Source: Staphylotrichum longicolle
Lineage: Eukaryota > Ascomycota > Sordariomycetes > Sordariales > Chaetomiaceae
Direction: 5' to 3'
Assembly: GCA_019096155.1 (NCBI GenBank)
Contig: JAHCVI010000001.1
Location: 7,936,001-8,000,000 of the forward strand
Length of the DNA: 64,000 bases
Each line of letters opens with the position of its first letter. Positions within the stretch are counted from its first letter, which is position 1. Position numbers and translations under genes: made by a program. This document shows positions 9,845 to 21,908 of this stretch, one piece after another. The notes below the pieces were generated by a model. The model had not been told where the DNA came from and ran no database searches. It worked only from the letters and a program-made list of their open reading frames with translations.

Positions 9845-10691
9845 ATGGCTACGACATCACCTGTCATCGTGTTCCAAACCCTGGACCAACCGCACCAACC
9901 TCCCGCTCCCGCTCTGGAAGAGCTCAAGAAGCAGGACGGGCTCGTGCGGGCCTTTTACGGCGTCAAGATGGAGGATCCCCAGGCGGGGGTCCTGTGCACC
10001 GGTGCGTCGCCATGTTTCTGTCTCATTTTCTGCTTCCTTAAAAAAAACATATATCACATATGCATGGTTACTGTAGTACATACTATACTGGATATACCTT
10101 ACCTGACTGGCGCGACTCGCCTAACGTTGACTTCTGCCCATTAACACAGAATGGTCCTCGCGCGACGCCGCAGCTCGCGGTGGAGCCAAGGTCCAGACCC
10201 AGGTCAAGGTCAACGAGACGCTTGGGTTTGACGCGTCGCCGTCGGCGTCGGCCGCGTGGGAGAGGGCGTTGATGGCGCCGTGCACCGAGGTGTTTACTGC
10301 GTTTGGGGCCGAGGACGGGTTCGTGGGCAACGTGTGGCGGTTCGTGAGCGCGCTGGATGTGCGGCCGCCTGAGGGGTATGAGGGGGCGGCGGTTGGGGAG
10401 GGGATTCAGGTTGGGTTGGATGATGATAAAGAAGGGGAGGTGGTGGTGAGGATGGTTATTGGGTGGGTGAGCCGGGAAGCGCATTTGGAGGCCAAGGGGA
10501 AGCCTGGAGGTGAGTACTGTGCCATTTCGTTGAGTTATGGGTTGTGTGCGTTTGGGAAGTGGTGATGATGATGATGCTAACCATGGTGTGTGCGTGTGTG
10601 TGTTGGGGCAGCAATCCAGGATAATATCCACGAGCTGAGGACGTTGAGGAGGGCGGTGGAGTTGTTTCATGTCCCACTTAAGGAGATATAA
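9845..10691 (+). CDS. Small dimeric alpha/beta-barrel-like protein (ABM-type), function unknown
   Basis: Three exons: 9845-10001, 10150-10509 and 10612-10691. They join in frame to 198 residues, with TAA at 10689-10691. Intron 1 (148 bases) and intron 2 (102 bases) have GTGCGT/GTGAGT donors, AG acceptors and branch sites (CTAACG; GCTAAC near 10575). The pattern is a strand (VIVFQTL), a helix (ALEELKKQDGLVRAFYGVK), and a strand ending LCTEWSS, then a related second half. This fits the stress-responsive antibiotic-biosynthesis monooxygenase/EthD-like alpha/beta-barrel superfamily. That assignment rests on pattern, not on a strong motif. Fungal members are small cytosolic proteins of mostly unknown role. 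The clean splicing makes the gene itself secure. Confidence 0.72.
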
Positions 10692-11242
10692 TTGGCAAGG
10701 GGGGACATTGAGTGTTTTGGGTGTGGATTATCTTGGAGTTGCCGTTTTGGTGGTGAGCTCGGGTTCTGGAACATCTCGAGGCGAGCAAGGTCTTAAAGTG
10801 CCGGGCCCATCATGCCACGATCGGAGCTCCACTGAACCCGGGGCAAGGGGAATTCCCACAGGGGTTAATCCAGACAGCGGGGGAGGGGCAGCTCCACGCG
10901 ATTTTGCCAGGTTCAACCCCTTAGCAAACATTCGAGATTCTGCAAGGGGTTCCGGGTCATAGTTTTGCCTCCAAGCAGGACTCTACTTCAACCTCCGACT
11001 GGGCCGTTGTCAGCTCCCGAGTGGAGAGCTACGCGTCGCATGTGCTGATGGTTCCTGAGTGTTTTCCTCTCTGTCTCGTGGGTGCATCCGTACATACCTT
11101 AGCTATTTACTGTACCTTAACCTAGGCCCCATCTGATCCGATTTCTCTCCAATCCTAACCCAAGTCCATCTCTGAACGCCGAGTAGTAGATCGTGAGTGA
11201 GGCACACCGTAGAGAGACCCATCACCAACACCATCACCAAAC
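10692..11242. other. Intergenic region, promoter of the DUF3500 gene
   Basis: About 550 bases between two plus-strand genes. It contains the AT-richer TACCTTA/CCTAGG-type stretch near 11095-11127, a motif type recurring in spacers of this window. No gene seen. Confidence 0.5.
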
Positions 11243-12529
11243 ATGGCGGCCGAAGACCAGCACAGCGGCGGCGCCTACCGCCAGCATCTCCCCGACCTGA
11301 CCATCCCGCGCTTCACCACGATGCAGAAGCAGGACGCCCACGAGTACGCCGCAGCCTTCAAGGAGAGCGGCGTCCCGCCATGGCTGCACGGCCTGTACCT
11401 GCACTGGCGCAACCTCTTCCAAGAGCCCTTCCGGGGCGTCACCAACGACGGCCGCGTCCGCCCGGACCTCTTCACCCTCCGCGACGAGGGGATGCCCATC
11501 GACGCCATCGTCGCCTCGGCCGACGCCCTCCTCGCCCAGATCACCCCGCAGCAGCGCGCCGCCCTCTCCTACCACATCGACTCCCCCGAGTGGCGCTCCT
11601 GGTCCAACCCGGAATTCCTCCTCTCGCACAAGGGCCTCCGCCTCGACGAGCTCACCCCGCCCGTCCGCGACGCCTGCCTCGCCCTCCTCGAGGCCACCCT
11701 CTCCCCGGAGGGCTACACCAAGGCGCTCTCGGCGATGCGCATCAACGGCTTCCTCGGCGACCTCGTCGCCGCCCCCAGGGTGATGAACGAGTTCTCGTAT
11801 AACCTCGTCCTCTTCGGCGCGCCCTCGGCCGCCGCCCCCTGGGGCTTCTCCTTCTACGGCCACCACCTCTGCCTCAACGTGTTCCTCTACAAGACCCAGG
11901 TCGTCGTGTCCCCCTGGTTCACGGGCGCCGAGCCCAACCTGATCGACTCGGGCCCCTACCGCGGCACGCGCATCCTGCAGGAGGAGGAGCGGCTCGGCCT
12001 GCGGCTGATGCAGAGCCTGGGCGCCGACGCGCAGCGCGCCGCGCAGGTGTACGCGCTGCTGCGCGACCCGGCCATGCCCGAGGGGCGGTGGAACCACGAC
12101 GACCAGCGGCACCTGTGCGGCGCGTACCGCGACAACCGCGTGGTGCCGTACGAGGGGGTGGTGGTGGGGGACATGGGGCCGGAGCAGAAGGAGCTGGTCA
12201 GGGGGATCCTGCGCGAGTACCTGCTGTACCTGCCGGAGCGGGCGCGGGCGGTGCGGATGGCCGAGATTGAGGAGTGGTTTGGCGAGACGTACTTCTGCTG
12301 GATCGGCGGGTTCGGCGACGAGGATGCCTTCTACTACCGCATCCAGAGCCCCGTCGTCATTGTCGAGTTTGACCACCACTCGGGCGTCTTCCTGACCAAC
12401 AAGGAGCCGGCAAAGTTCCATATTCACACGCTGCTGCGCACGCCGAACGGTGGTGATTACGGCATGGCTTTGAGGCCGTTGATCCCGGGCATGGAGCAGG
12501 GGTTCATCTGGAAGGGCGAGAGGGACTGA
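11243..12529 (+). CDS. DUF3500 domain protein
   Basis: Single exon, 428 residues, starting at an ATG after CATCACCAAAC. The central block PWGFSFYGHHLCLNVFLY, the preceding NEFSYNLVLFGAPS and the later VVIVEFDHHSGVFL match the DUF3500 family, which occurs in bacteria and fungi. The conserved His pair in GHH, the FDHH block and a late HIH suggest a metal or active site, but no reaction is established. There is no signal peptide or membrane segment. The intronless structure is unusual here but shared with the GH16 and hydrolase genes, so it is not by itself a sign of transfer. It ends 182 bases from the end of the convergent MED16 gene. Confidence 0.85.
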   Translation: MAAEDQHSGGAYRQHLPDLTIPRFTTMQKQDAHEYAAAFKESGVPPWLHGLYLHWRNLFQEPFRGVTNDGRVRPDLFTLRDEGMPIDAIVASADALLAQITPQQRAALSYHIDSPEWRSWSNPEFLLSHKGLRLDELTPPVRDACLALLEATLSPEGYTKALSAMRINGFLGDLVAAPRVMNEFSYNLVLFGAPSAAAPWGFSFYGHHLCLNVFLYKTQVVVSPWFTGAEPNLIDSGPYRGTRILQEEERLGLRLMQSLGADAQRAAQVYALLRDPAMPEGRWNHDDQRHLCGAYRDNRVVPYEGVVVGDMGPEQKELVRGILREYLLYLPERARAVRMAEIEEWFGETYFCWIGGFGDEDAFYYRIQSPVVIVEFDHHSGVFLTNKEPAKFHIHTLLRTPNGGDYGMALRPLIPGMEQGFIWKGERD

Positions 12530-12711
12530 TGGGTCGAGTGAGAGGGTGTCTGTATGTTGGAAATTGAAGCGGGCGGACAACATAGATGGGATTGGGTTGT
12601 ATAAGGTACGCATGCGTCTAAAAACGATATCCAATGTTCAATCGTGTGTTTGAGTATCCATTACGGTCCAGAATTATATTCTGTCTCCTCTAGAGACCCA
12701 GGCCGTCAACT

Positions 12712-15700
12712 TCAAGAACCCTTGGGCACCGTCCCCCAACCGCCTCCGCACACGCACTTCCTTTGCTGCGTGAGCACAAAGTTGTACCCGGGCTTCCCGC
12801 TCCAAATGTCCTCCATGACCGCACCGCACCGCACACACCGGCGCCACTGCGGGCCGTTGGATCCCCCAATGCCGGTCCAGTTCCCGTAGATGAGCATCCC
12901 CGCGACCCCGTTGGCATGTCCACCCCGTATCTCCTCCCCGTTGGCCGTCCTCTTCGCCGGCGCCCCCACGCCGTTACCGTCGCTCACCGTGCCGTTCCCC
13001 AAGCCCTTCTTCGCCCGCGGCCCGACAGTCAGCTCGACCCGCTTGAACACGTCGACATACTTGCCCATCGCCTTCCTCATCGCCAGCGTCCTCGGGGTGT
13101 CCTCAACCTCGATCAAGTCGTAGTTGGCAAAGTACAGCTTGGCCGGGTCCGTCTGATTGCGGAATGCAGGAAGCGTCGTTGTGAAGAATTTGAGAAGCAC
13201 CTCACGAAAGCCCGGGGGACGTTGCGCCCCAGCAGCATGTCCAGCTCGCAGTGCATTTTGAGCTTTCTTAGCAAACTGCTCGTTAAGTTGCTGCTGTTGC
13301 TGCTCCGTTAGGTTGGCGTGCTGGGCTTCATCTTGGCCGCGTTGAGCCCGGCGAAGGTCTTTTGGTAGGCCGCCTGGATGTCGCTGCTCAGGTCGCTCAA
13401 GAGACGGTCAAACTCGGACACCTTGACGAGGCTCGAGGAGACGGCGCGCACCATCCTCTGATAGGCCTGGTAAAGCGTGGGGTGCGGGCGCGGTCCGCTC
13501 GCCGAGGCCGGGTCCTGTTGCTGTTGCTGGATGTGCGTTTCGTAGTACTGGGCTGCACGGTTGCTCACCGTCTCGACCTGCATGAGACGGCGGCAAGCGC
13601 CCGACAGAAAGCCTCGCGTGGATGAGCAAAGCAGCAGCTGCAGGGAGACATCGTTCTTGGCCTGGAGGCGTTTTGCCAGCTCGGGGAAGCGCTTCGGGTC
13701 GCTCAACATGGCCGTGATCTCGGGGTCGTCGAGGAGCTGAAAGAGCGAGTCGGTGATCCACGCAAGCAGAGAGATCCCCCATTTTGCGCACCCCGTTACC
13801 GCGTCCACGACCTCCGGGTCGTCCAGCGGGTTGAGCTTCTCCTTAAACCCCATTGGCGTGTTGCTGGCAACCGTGATGACGAAGAAAATGTTCCTCACGC
13901 CCAGCGCGAGCATGGCGAACTTGCCGTCGAGCGAGCGGGGCTTAAAGTCCCCGTGGAACCCGAGATGGTTGAGGACACTGAGGCAGAGCTGCAGGAGGTT
14001 GTTCCGGACGAGCTGCTCGTGGGGCGTCTCTTCCGAATAATCGACAACAATCTTGAGCATGCCAATCATTTCTCGTATCCAAGAGTATGCGAATTCTGGC
14101 GTCTGAGCAAACGGACGTGCCGTTGCTAGGATATCGTCGCAGGTGACATGGCCCACAGCCGTGGCGGACAATGGAACCGTCAGGGCAATTAGGACTGTCT
14201 TCTGATCAACTAGACAGGAATCAGCACTGCGAGGGCCATCTTCTGATCAACCAAAACCATCACTCACTGCTCTGCAACGGATTGCTCGGGTCCTCGAGTG
14301 GGTAATGAAGTCGGTTCCATTTGATCGTCAAATCCTCGCAGATTTGGACAAAGGAACAGTTGGTGGGCGAGAAGGCTGCCTGAAGACCTAGGCCAGAGTC
14401 AGCGAACCCTCAAAGGCCTTTTCCTCGATCAGGGAAGAGTGCTCACATGGGGTATCATTCGTAAATTGAAAGCCAACCTGGAGTGGGTGCATGATCGCGT
14501 TGGTGTTCTGCTCGTTGTACATCTCATTCATGGTGAAGCGGTCCCTGTACTGGACGGTACCGTCACTAAACGCAAAGCAGAGTACCCTGCCAAACTGTGT
14601 TGTAGTGACGGTCACGACCACTTTTGGCAGTATGATGGGGTCGAGTTTGCGCAAGCGTGTCATGGTCTGGAGGCCCAGTTAGCTGCGCCCGTCGACATCC
14701 GTTTCTGGAATACGTACAGGTGTTGCTGATGCGGCGCCATTTTTGGCCCCCAGCTGTTGGAATGCCTCGTGTAGAGACTGGGGTTGGTCGCTCACGACCT
14801 CCCAGCGATCAAGGATGGTTTGGGTCTCCTGGTGGTAAGCAGACGAGTCTTGTGGGACGTATGAGCGGACTGTCAGGACGAGCGGGGGGGCTATGGGCTG
14901 GGACTGCCCCGCAGGTGCAGAGGGGAGGATCTCGATGTGCGAAAGCTGGCCCATGGACGCATCCAGAATGGATTCATTGGGACCATGTTGAACCCAGCTC
15001 GACGCAGCCACATGGCTCTCTCTAAGGGAAGGCCTCAGGGGCACGCTCCCAGGAGGGACTTGTTTGTCGGATTGAGGAAGGCCCCATTGGATGCCCACCC
15101 GCACGACCCTCAATTGCTTTGAGGCGGTTGCGAGAGCAATTAACAGAGTGTCTGTAGCGATATCACATTAGCTGAGGGACACTGGGCCGATACAGAGTAG
15201 CCTAGGGAAAGGCCATACGTTTATCTGAACACAACGAGGCGTGGGTGACCAAATCGTCAGAAGAGGTCACGCTCTCGAGTTCGATGGCTGTCTCCTCCAG
15301 GCGGGCGTTGTTCTGGGTAAAGAACAGCTTGAGGGCACCGTTTGTCGTCACGCATAGGAAGGCGCTCTTAGCCGGATTGGGGTGGTAGGGGCCAAAGGCC
15401 GGGTAGATTTGGTGCTCGTACCGGTACTCGGACTGGTTCTTGGTGGCAGGCCCATGAATGAGATGAAACTTTCGAAAGCGGTCAGCAAAGGTCCGCGGGA
15501 ATCAAGCGGCAGGGAGCAAAGCGCCTTACCTGCTTGTTTGGTGGCATCCCCAAGGGAAGCCAATAGCAACCGACAATGGCGTGGAGATCGTCAACGACGT
15601 CTGTCTCCCAGCGGCGTACAGGATACGTCTGGTTGACGGCAATGTGAAAACTGAGGATGTGATGCGGCCAAGGGTGTCGACAACGGCGAGATCGGGGTTT

Positions 15701-16228
15701 GGGGTGGGAGCCCAGGCCAAGTGGACAAACGGCGGCAGCGGCGGCCAGCGGGACGGCGTTTGGTGGGTTGGCAGTTGGCGGCGACGGGGACGGCGAGGGA
15801 GGGGACCAGGAGGTTGGCTCGCTCAGCTCCCATTCCGCGGTGTCAGGGTGACAACGGAGATAGCGCAGCTCGATCGACATGCCGTCCTTGGCGATGGAGG
15901 CAACGGTGCCCTGGCGCGACCAGGCAATGCCCTGACAGCAACCACGGGTGCGAAGCTCATCGAGACGCTGTTGCAGGTGCTTGCTCGGCAGGGGCCGTGG
16001 GGCAAGTCCGGCAAGGGCACCCTCCATGACGGCGTCCCCAAACAAGTCGACGTCGTCCAGTGCCATAGCACTGCCCATGGCCCCCATGGCCCCCATGCTC
16101 CCGATGTTCTCCATCCCCTCCATGCCTTCCATACCTTCCATGCCCTCAATCCCCTGGATCCCCTGGATGCTTCCGTCAACGCTCATGGGGTCCTCCTCCA
16201 GGAGGAGGCCCATCTCGTGAGAGCTCAT
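12712..16228 (-). CDS. MED16: Mediator complex subunit 16 (MED16/Sin4), with frame changes
   Basis: Six exons, from an ATG at 16228: 16228-15530, 15468-15219, 15151-14718, 14666-14447, 14387-14268 and 14209-12712, about 1070 residues. MED16 sits in the Mediator tail and relays activator signals to RNA polymerase II. Recognised blocks: GCCQGIAWSRQGTVASIAKD, HIAVNQTYPVRRWETDVVDD, YWLPLGMPPNKQ, CELDMLLGRNVPPGFREVLL, LYFANYDLIEVEDTPR and a C-terminal Cys cluster (RCVRCGAVMEDIW ... KCVCGGGW). The N-terminus has a Gly-Met repeat (GIEGMEGMEGMEGMENIG) from a hexanucleotide repeat at about 16080-16170. Odd: the frame changes near 15735 and returns near 15665; the middle piece reads FVHLAWAPTPNPDLAVVDTL only in another frame. 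The same happens near 13320 and 13245 around a Gln run. These are probably sequence errors. Confidence 0.88.
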
Positions 16229-18104
16229 CCGGGGCTCTGTCTCAGCAACCGACCCCACAAACAGCAGGCAACGGCGGGTCCAGATCCGACCACAAGTGCC
16301 CGGTTGACGGGCCCAGGCCTGCCTGTGCCAGGAGGCAGTTGTGTGAAAGCTGCAGGTGGTGTGTAATCAGGTCGACTGCAGCGCGGCAACTCAGGAACTT
16401 GGGCAATCGATCGACCCAGAAAGTGACAGGGATGGGCGTGTCGTATGGTGGTGCAATGTAGTGTCGTGTCAGCCTTGGGTCGTTGCCGTTGTCCCAGTTG
16501 CCCCAGTTATCCACTTTACAGTTGATGGAAACGGAAATGGAGACCAGGCGAGTGAGGATCGAATAACCGGAGATGGCGTGTGTGCAATGGTTAGTTAACG
16601 CTAATGTTGGTCATCAAATGGTCCTTGAGGAGATTCGGACCGGCAAATCCACACGTCTCCAAGGTGTTCCTAAGTTTTGAAGCGGAAGCCCTGTGGGAAG
16701 TTGCGGTTGCCTGCTCCAAATGCAAATGAGCGATGTTAACAAATGAGCGTTGGCACGGTTGAGCTTCCACAGCATGCGCGAACACTGGACGAATTAACCC
16801 TGAGGATCTGCTGGTGGTGGGGTGCAGACCCTGGGGATGATTTCCTAGCCACAAATGTGGCACATGTGGCTCGCGCGTTGCTCCAAGTGGCCCCTGTCTG
16901 TCAAAGCGGAATCCCAGTGGACCCTCCTTTCCTCTTGGCTTTGCCAGGGCCCGCAACCTTGCAGCTCTTCGTTTCCCAGCAACGCACCGCAGTGGAGCCC
17001 AAATTCCCCCGTCTTTCAAGCTGCCCGGGAAACGTCATTCCATTCACCAGCACCTGCAACGTCCGATGGGAAGTCTACGAGGTTTTGCTGACGAATGCCC
17101 CATGACGCATGACACGGCTCCAGTATGGTCTAGATGAGCGTAAAATAGGTTAGGTTGTTAGTCTTACCTAGCAGGGTCCCGTACCTACTTGTACATAAGG
17201 TACCAAGGGAGCACGCTGATTGTTACGAGGTAACGGAACACGACAGCGAGTGGTGCACAACTCGCATTGTTCCTCGCTCGTCCCGCAAGGGCCAAGGGGT
17301 TGTAGCGCCCGGACACTTTCTTCAAAGACCCAAACCTGATCAAAGCACCCATGCATGCTTCCCTCGAGGACATCGTCCAAAACTTGGTAATTTGAGTAGT
17401 AGGTAAAGTATTTTAGATACCTTACCAAATACATACCTTACGGACGTGGAGGAAATCAGTGGAACCAACCTCACTCTAGTCGTGGATACGCGCCCTGATG
17501 AATGCCCATCATACCGAGCATCGACAGGGGCAACTCGGTTTCGGGGCATGTTGACGGCAGATCTTGGGCAACAACCCGGCACACGGCTGAGGTGGTGGAA
17601 TTGGTCGGGGCGGTGGATACGTAATTGAGCCCTTCGCCAATCGCCAACACACAGTCAGGGATCCTACCGTGCCCCCTGACAAAGAACGAACGCCAAACTC
17701 CGCCCTGCAACAATGCCCAGCCAGCCGTAAGAATAGTTACTCGGTAACAAATGAACCTCACCTCAACCACATTCTTTCCTTCCCATTCACGCACGTCACG
17801 CGCCGACGCGTGCATATTTCTTTGCAAGGCGCTCCTATTGACCAGACGACAGAATATAGCAGCCAACAAAAAAGAGGACGACCAAGAATACCAAGAACAC
17901 CACGGCGACCAGGGGAGACCAGCAAAAACACGCGAAATTCCCTTCGACCTGTCAGCCATGATATAACCACCTGGAAACTACTGCACCCCTCATTCTTTCC
18001 GACAAGGACCCATCTCCTGTGCCCGTTCGCTTCTGCTTCTTTGGCCGCGCAGGCGCGCTTCAGTCCGCCAGCTCATGCGCCTGCATCAGGCCAAACCCGC
18101 AGCA
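16229..18104. other. Divergent spacer between MED16 and the sirtuin gene
   Basis: About 1.9 kb shared upstream region of two divergent genes. It contains AT-richer TACCTTA/GGTAGG-like tracts at about 17140-17240 and 17390-17440. Open frames here extend the sirtuin frame only via a GTG codon and show no protein similarity, so I left them out. Confidence 0.55.
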
Positions 18105-20164
18105 ATGGCGTCGCCGAAGCATCACCCGTCATCATCTCCCCCCTCCTCTCCGCTCTCCGTCCTTTCTCAGTCGCCCTCCCCGCCCAGCCCAGGACGCGAT
18201 ATCCCGAACCGCTACCCCTCGCCCACTTCCACCTTGTTCACGTCTGGCAACACGTCGCCTCTGAAACCCTCCGACATGTCAGACACCACCGAAGAGATCC
18301 GCGTGCGAACCGATGGGCCTCCGCCCTCCAAGCGCCGCCGCATTGCCGCGCCTGCGAAGCCGCGTACAACCGCCTACATCGATCTGGAGAACCGTGGCGA
18401 GGAGGAAGACGAAAACCTCCAGAGGCTCATGGTCGCCCTGAGGAAGAAGAAGAAGATTGTGGTCATCGCCGGTGCTGGCATCTCGGTGTCCGCAGGGAGT
18501 CCGTTTCCCCCGCCACCCTTCGGATGATTTTTGCCGTGTGTCCTAATCGCCTTGCAGTTCCCGACTTCCGCTCCTCAACAGGCCTGTTTACGACTCTCCG
18601 TGGGCAACACAAGCTCAAGGCCTCCGGCAAGCATCTCTTTGACGCGTCCGTGTACAAGCACGATTCCTCCACCGAGTCCTTCCATACCATGGTTCGCGAG
18701 CTCGCCCAGATGACCCAGGACGCGAGGCCGACCCCGTTTCACCACATGTTGGCGTCCATGGCGTCAGAGGGTAGGCTTATGCGCATGTACAGCCAAAATA
18801 TCGATTCCCTCGACACCCAGATGCCGCCCCTGGCGACCACGGTCCCTTTGAACACCAAAGGCCCATGGCCAACCACTATCCAGCTCCACGGTGGGCTCGA
18901 GAAGATGGTGTGTACCAAGTGCGGTCACTTGGAGCCTTTCAACGCGTCTCTGTTTGAGGGTCCGGAACCCCCGCTGTGCGAGAAGTGCAAGGAGCAGGAT
19001 GAGGTGCGGACGGCCTTTGCGGGGAAGCGAAGCCACGGCATTGGCAGGCTACGCCCGAGAATTGTGCTGTACAACGAATACAACCCGGACGAGGAGGCCA
19101 TCGGAAACGTATCCAAGGCCGATCTGCGGAGGGTTCCAGATGCTGTCATTGTCGTGGGCACAAGTCTCAAGATTCCCGGCGTCCGCAGGATTGTCAAGGA
19201 AATGTGCCAACTAACTCGGAGCCGGCGGGACGGCATCACAGCCTGGATCAACCTCGACCCCGAACCGCAAGGCGTCGAGTTCAAAGACTGCTGGGACCTC
19301 GTCGTCCGCGGGAAGTGCGACGACATTGCCGGCCTGGTCAATCTGCCACGCTGGGACCAGCAAGACATCGGCGACCGCGAGACCTACATGGTTACGGGCG
19401 ACGAGCAGAAGGAGAAGCGCTACGCCGACGGTCTGAGCCGCGATAGGATCGACGTGCTCCTCGAGCTGAAGCGTTCAAGAAGCCTGGAAGACGATGGCTT
19501 CACCTCTTCCCAAGAGGTCCAGACTCCCTCCGGCCGCAAGTCTAAGCTCGCCGAGCACCACGGCGGCATGCCCACCCCGAGCGCGAGCCCCCGCGTGCGA
19601 AGTCCCCTTCCCACCGTCAAGCCCACCAAATCCAAACAGAGCACCCTCACGTTTGGCGGCAGCTCCAAGCCCGCGGCCCCTGCTCAGAAACCAGCCCGAA
19701 CAAAACGGAAGCCGCGCCAACCAAAGAAACAAGCCGCGCCCAAACCCAAAAACCGGCTCGACCAAACCTTCCGCGCTGTCAAATCGTCAGCCACCGCACC
19801 AAACTCCCTCAAGGAAAAAGACCTCCACACCCCGCAAAAATCTACCCCCTCAACAACGGCAGCAGCAGCAACGGCAGACGACTCCGACTCGTCCGCCCTC
19901 TCCTCCCCCATCGACATGCCCCCCGACGCCGACTACCTCGGTCTCCCGTCCCTGCGCCCCAAGAACAGGGTCGGCAAGCCCGCCCCGCTCACCGTGCTCC
20001 CCGGCCCGCCCAACGACAAATGCGGCAGCGGCGCCGTTTCCTGGCAACAGCACCCGGGGGCGGCTCCGCCGCGGACGCCCACGGAGGGCAAGGAGATGGG
20101 TCTGTCTGAGGGGACGATCTCGCCCGGGTCGAAGCCCAAGAGTATGGGGCACCTTATTGACTGA
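18105..20164 (+). CDS. HST3: NAD-dependent histone deacetylase, Hst3/Hst4-type sirtuin
   Basis: Two exons, 18105-18498 and 18558-20164, joined as GGG-A|TT-CCC to 666 residues. The ATG at 18105 was chosen over an in-frame ATG at 18075 for its better context. Sirtuin motifs in order: GAGIS (about 122-126), AGIPDFRSSTGLF, YSQNIDSLDTQ with N212 and D214, catalytic H242 in QLHGG, zinc cysteines C250, C253, C272 and C275, then LRPRIVLYNE and VVGTSLKIPGV. The stretches around SQNIDSLDTQ, LRPR and SLKIPGV match the Hst3/Hst4 branch. Family knowledge: these nuclear enzymes remove acetyl from histone H3 lysine 56 and protect genome stability. The last 250 residues are basic, Ser/Pro-rich and probably disordered, with a TLTFGG motif. 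The intron donor GTCCGT is weak but gives the only conserved join. Confidence 0.92.
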
Positions 20165-21908
20165 TGTCTAGGTTGGAGTGTGGTTTTTGGTGTGGGGGTG
20201 ATGTTTGTTGTGGCAAGCGGAGCGCGGGGTGGGAAGCGGGGAGCGTGAAGCGTGGTGTTCTTGGGACGGTGAGATGTTTAGGCGGTGACGGGGCTGTTGG
20301 CGGCTCCGGGGAGGGAGGTATACAGCGTATGGTCATGGTTGATGGTTAAAGAGGGTCCATTTGTCGCTGTGTCATTGGGATTGCTCCTCGCGTTAGAGGA
20401 AAGAAAATGAGAGAAAGAAGTCAGAAGATAGCCGTGGACGAAGTTCTGTCATGGCTGCGTTTGGGATGGTTGAGGTGGGATCTAATACCCGGGTTCGGTC
20501 TGGCAGGCCGCACAACAGTTGTAGACGAGCAGGCGGAGGCACGCTGGTTGTTTAATAGGTGGGCGGGTGGTGTTGAGGGACGGTGCGTGATACCAGATCA
20601 TTGTTGCTCTCTAGGACTGCGACTATACTACAGTCCTAGGTACCTATGTGCCTACCTAGGTACTCTAGAAGAAGGAAGTTATGTTTAGGTCTAGACACCT
20701 TGCCCTCACGTTACTTGACGGTGGGAAGAATGGCAGCGGTTGGTCAGCCATGAGACGAGCTGGATGCTTCCATGCTCTCTCATGGATGGCGCCCCCCATC
20801 ATGATCGCCGAACATGTCAAACCGGTGTTTTCAGCACTGTAACGTCCCATTATTTCCAGCAACTACCTACAACAACACAAAGGTACCTTTCCTGCTTGTA
20901 TCGGCCTCCTCCCCCGGCCAGGATAACTATTCTAGATTACCGTGTAGTCTTAAAACCCTCAATGCTTTTTCTTTCCGTTTCTCCATTGGGAGTCCAACCA
21001 AAGCTGGGGAAAAAAGAACGACAAAATTTCCGGCGGTTTTGTAAAATGGACACACGTTACACCACCTCACAACACGACCAGTACCACTACCGCCAACCAA
21101 GCCGCTCAGCCGTGGTACAGACGAAAGTAAGACTCCAGCCAGACCGATTGACAAATCGACAGACAGACAGACAGACACGAAGCCACGCGATGCCATAAAA
21201 TGAGGGGAAGAAAGAACAAGCCAATCTTGGACGAGGGCCCTCAAAGCGAGGGGGCAGAGACAACGCTTGTGAGAGAGAGACAACAAAACGCCATACAGAA
21301 CAGCAGTAATCGTATTAAACACAATTCCCCAACGAGCAAGGCAAAACGCTAATATGCAGAGGGTGATGATGTCCCGTTTTTTTGCTCCCTCCTCATGCCG
21401 CCGCCACCCTGCCCTGACCCCCCGTCCGTCCAAATAACTAACAAGCAACGTAGAAATGGCCAACCAAAAAATAGATAGTTAAGAAGCTCGACTTTCGATC
21501 GTCGTGTTTAACCCCAACCCAAGTCTCCGCGCGCCCGCCCCAGACCAGACCGAGACCCGTCCGTATTTGATGCCATAGCCTTCTTCCCTTCTCTCTGCCC
21601 CCGCTGTCCCCCCCTTCATCCTGTGACCAATGCAGAACTCCGCGGGTATGTGATGATGTACTTTATCAATTCGCAAGGTTTTGAGGAAGTGGTTGTGAAA
21701 GAACCAGAAGACGACAAAATGAATATGACAAACACACTAAAACTCCCAAAAGTCGCTCTCTCTCTTTCTTTCAATTCCTGAATACGCCAGACCCATGCAT
21801 GATGATGTAAAAAGAGTAAGAAGAGAGGTCGAAAGTCATGGGACCAAAATGTCACCCGCCGTTTTGTCAAGAAAAAGATCAAAGCTCTGCTGCTGTTGGC
21901 CCTATACC
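20165..21908. other. Convergent spacer between the sirtuin gene and CHD1
   Basis: About 1.7 kb tail-to-tail region with the 3' untranslated regions of both genes. It contains a hairpin plus CCTAGGTAC repeats at 20611-20663 and a (CAGA)n microsatellite at about 21159-21177. No gene seen. Confidence 0.55.
20611..20663. repeat. Inverted repeat with CCTAGGTAC direct repeats
   Basis: CTAGGACTG (20611-20619) and CAGTCCTAG (20631-20639) form a perfect 9-base-pair stem with an 11-base loop. The right arm overlaps the first of two CCTAGGTAC copies (20635-20643 and 20655-20663). It lies in the 3' region of the sirtuin gene. Confidence 0.65.

Noticed and set aside
11234..12634. Long minus-strand open frame (466 codons) opposite the DUF3500 gene
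   Set aside because: It mirrors a GC-rich gene with C/G third positions; its product is a low-complexity Val/Ala/Arg/Gly string with no family resemblance.
17669..18104. N-terminal extension of the sirtuin frame to 17669
   Set aside because: It begins at a GTG codon and has no protein similarity; an ATG at 18105 with good context suits the family.
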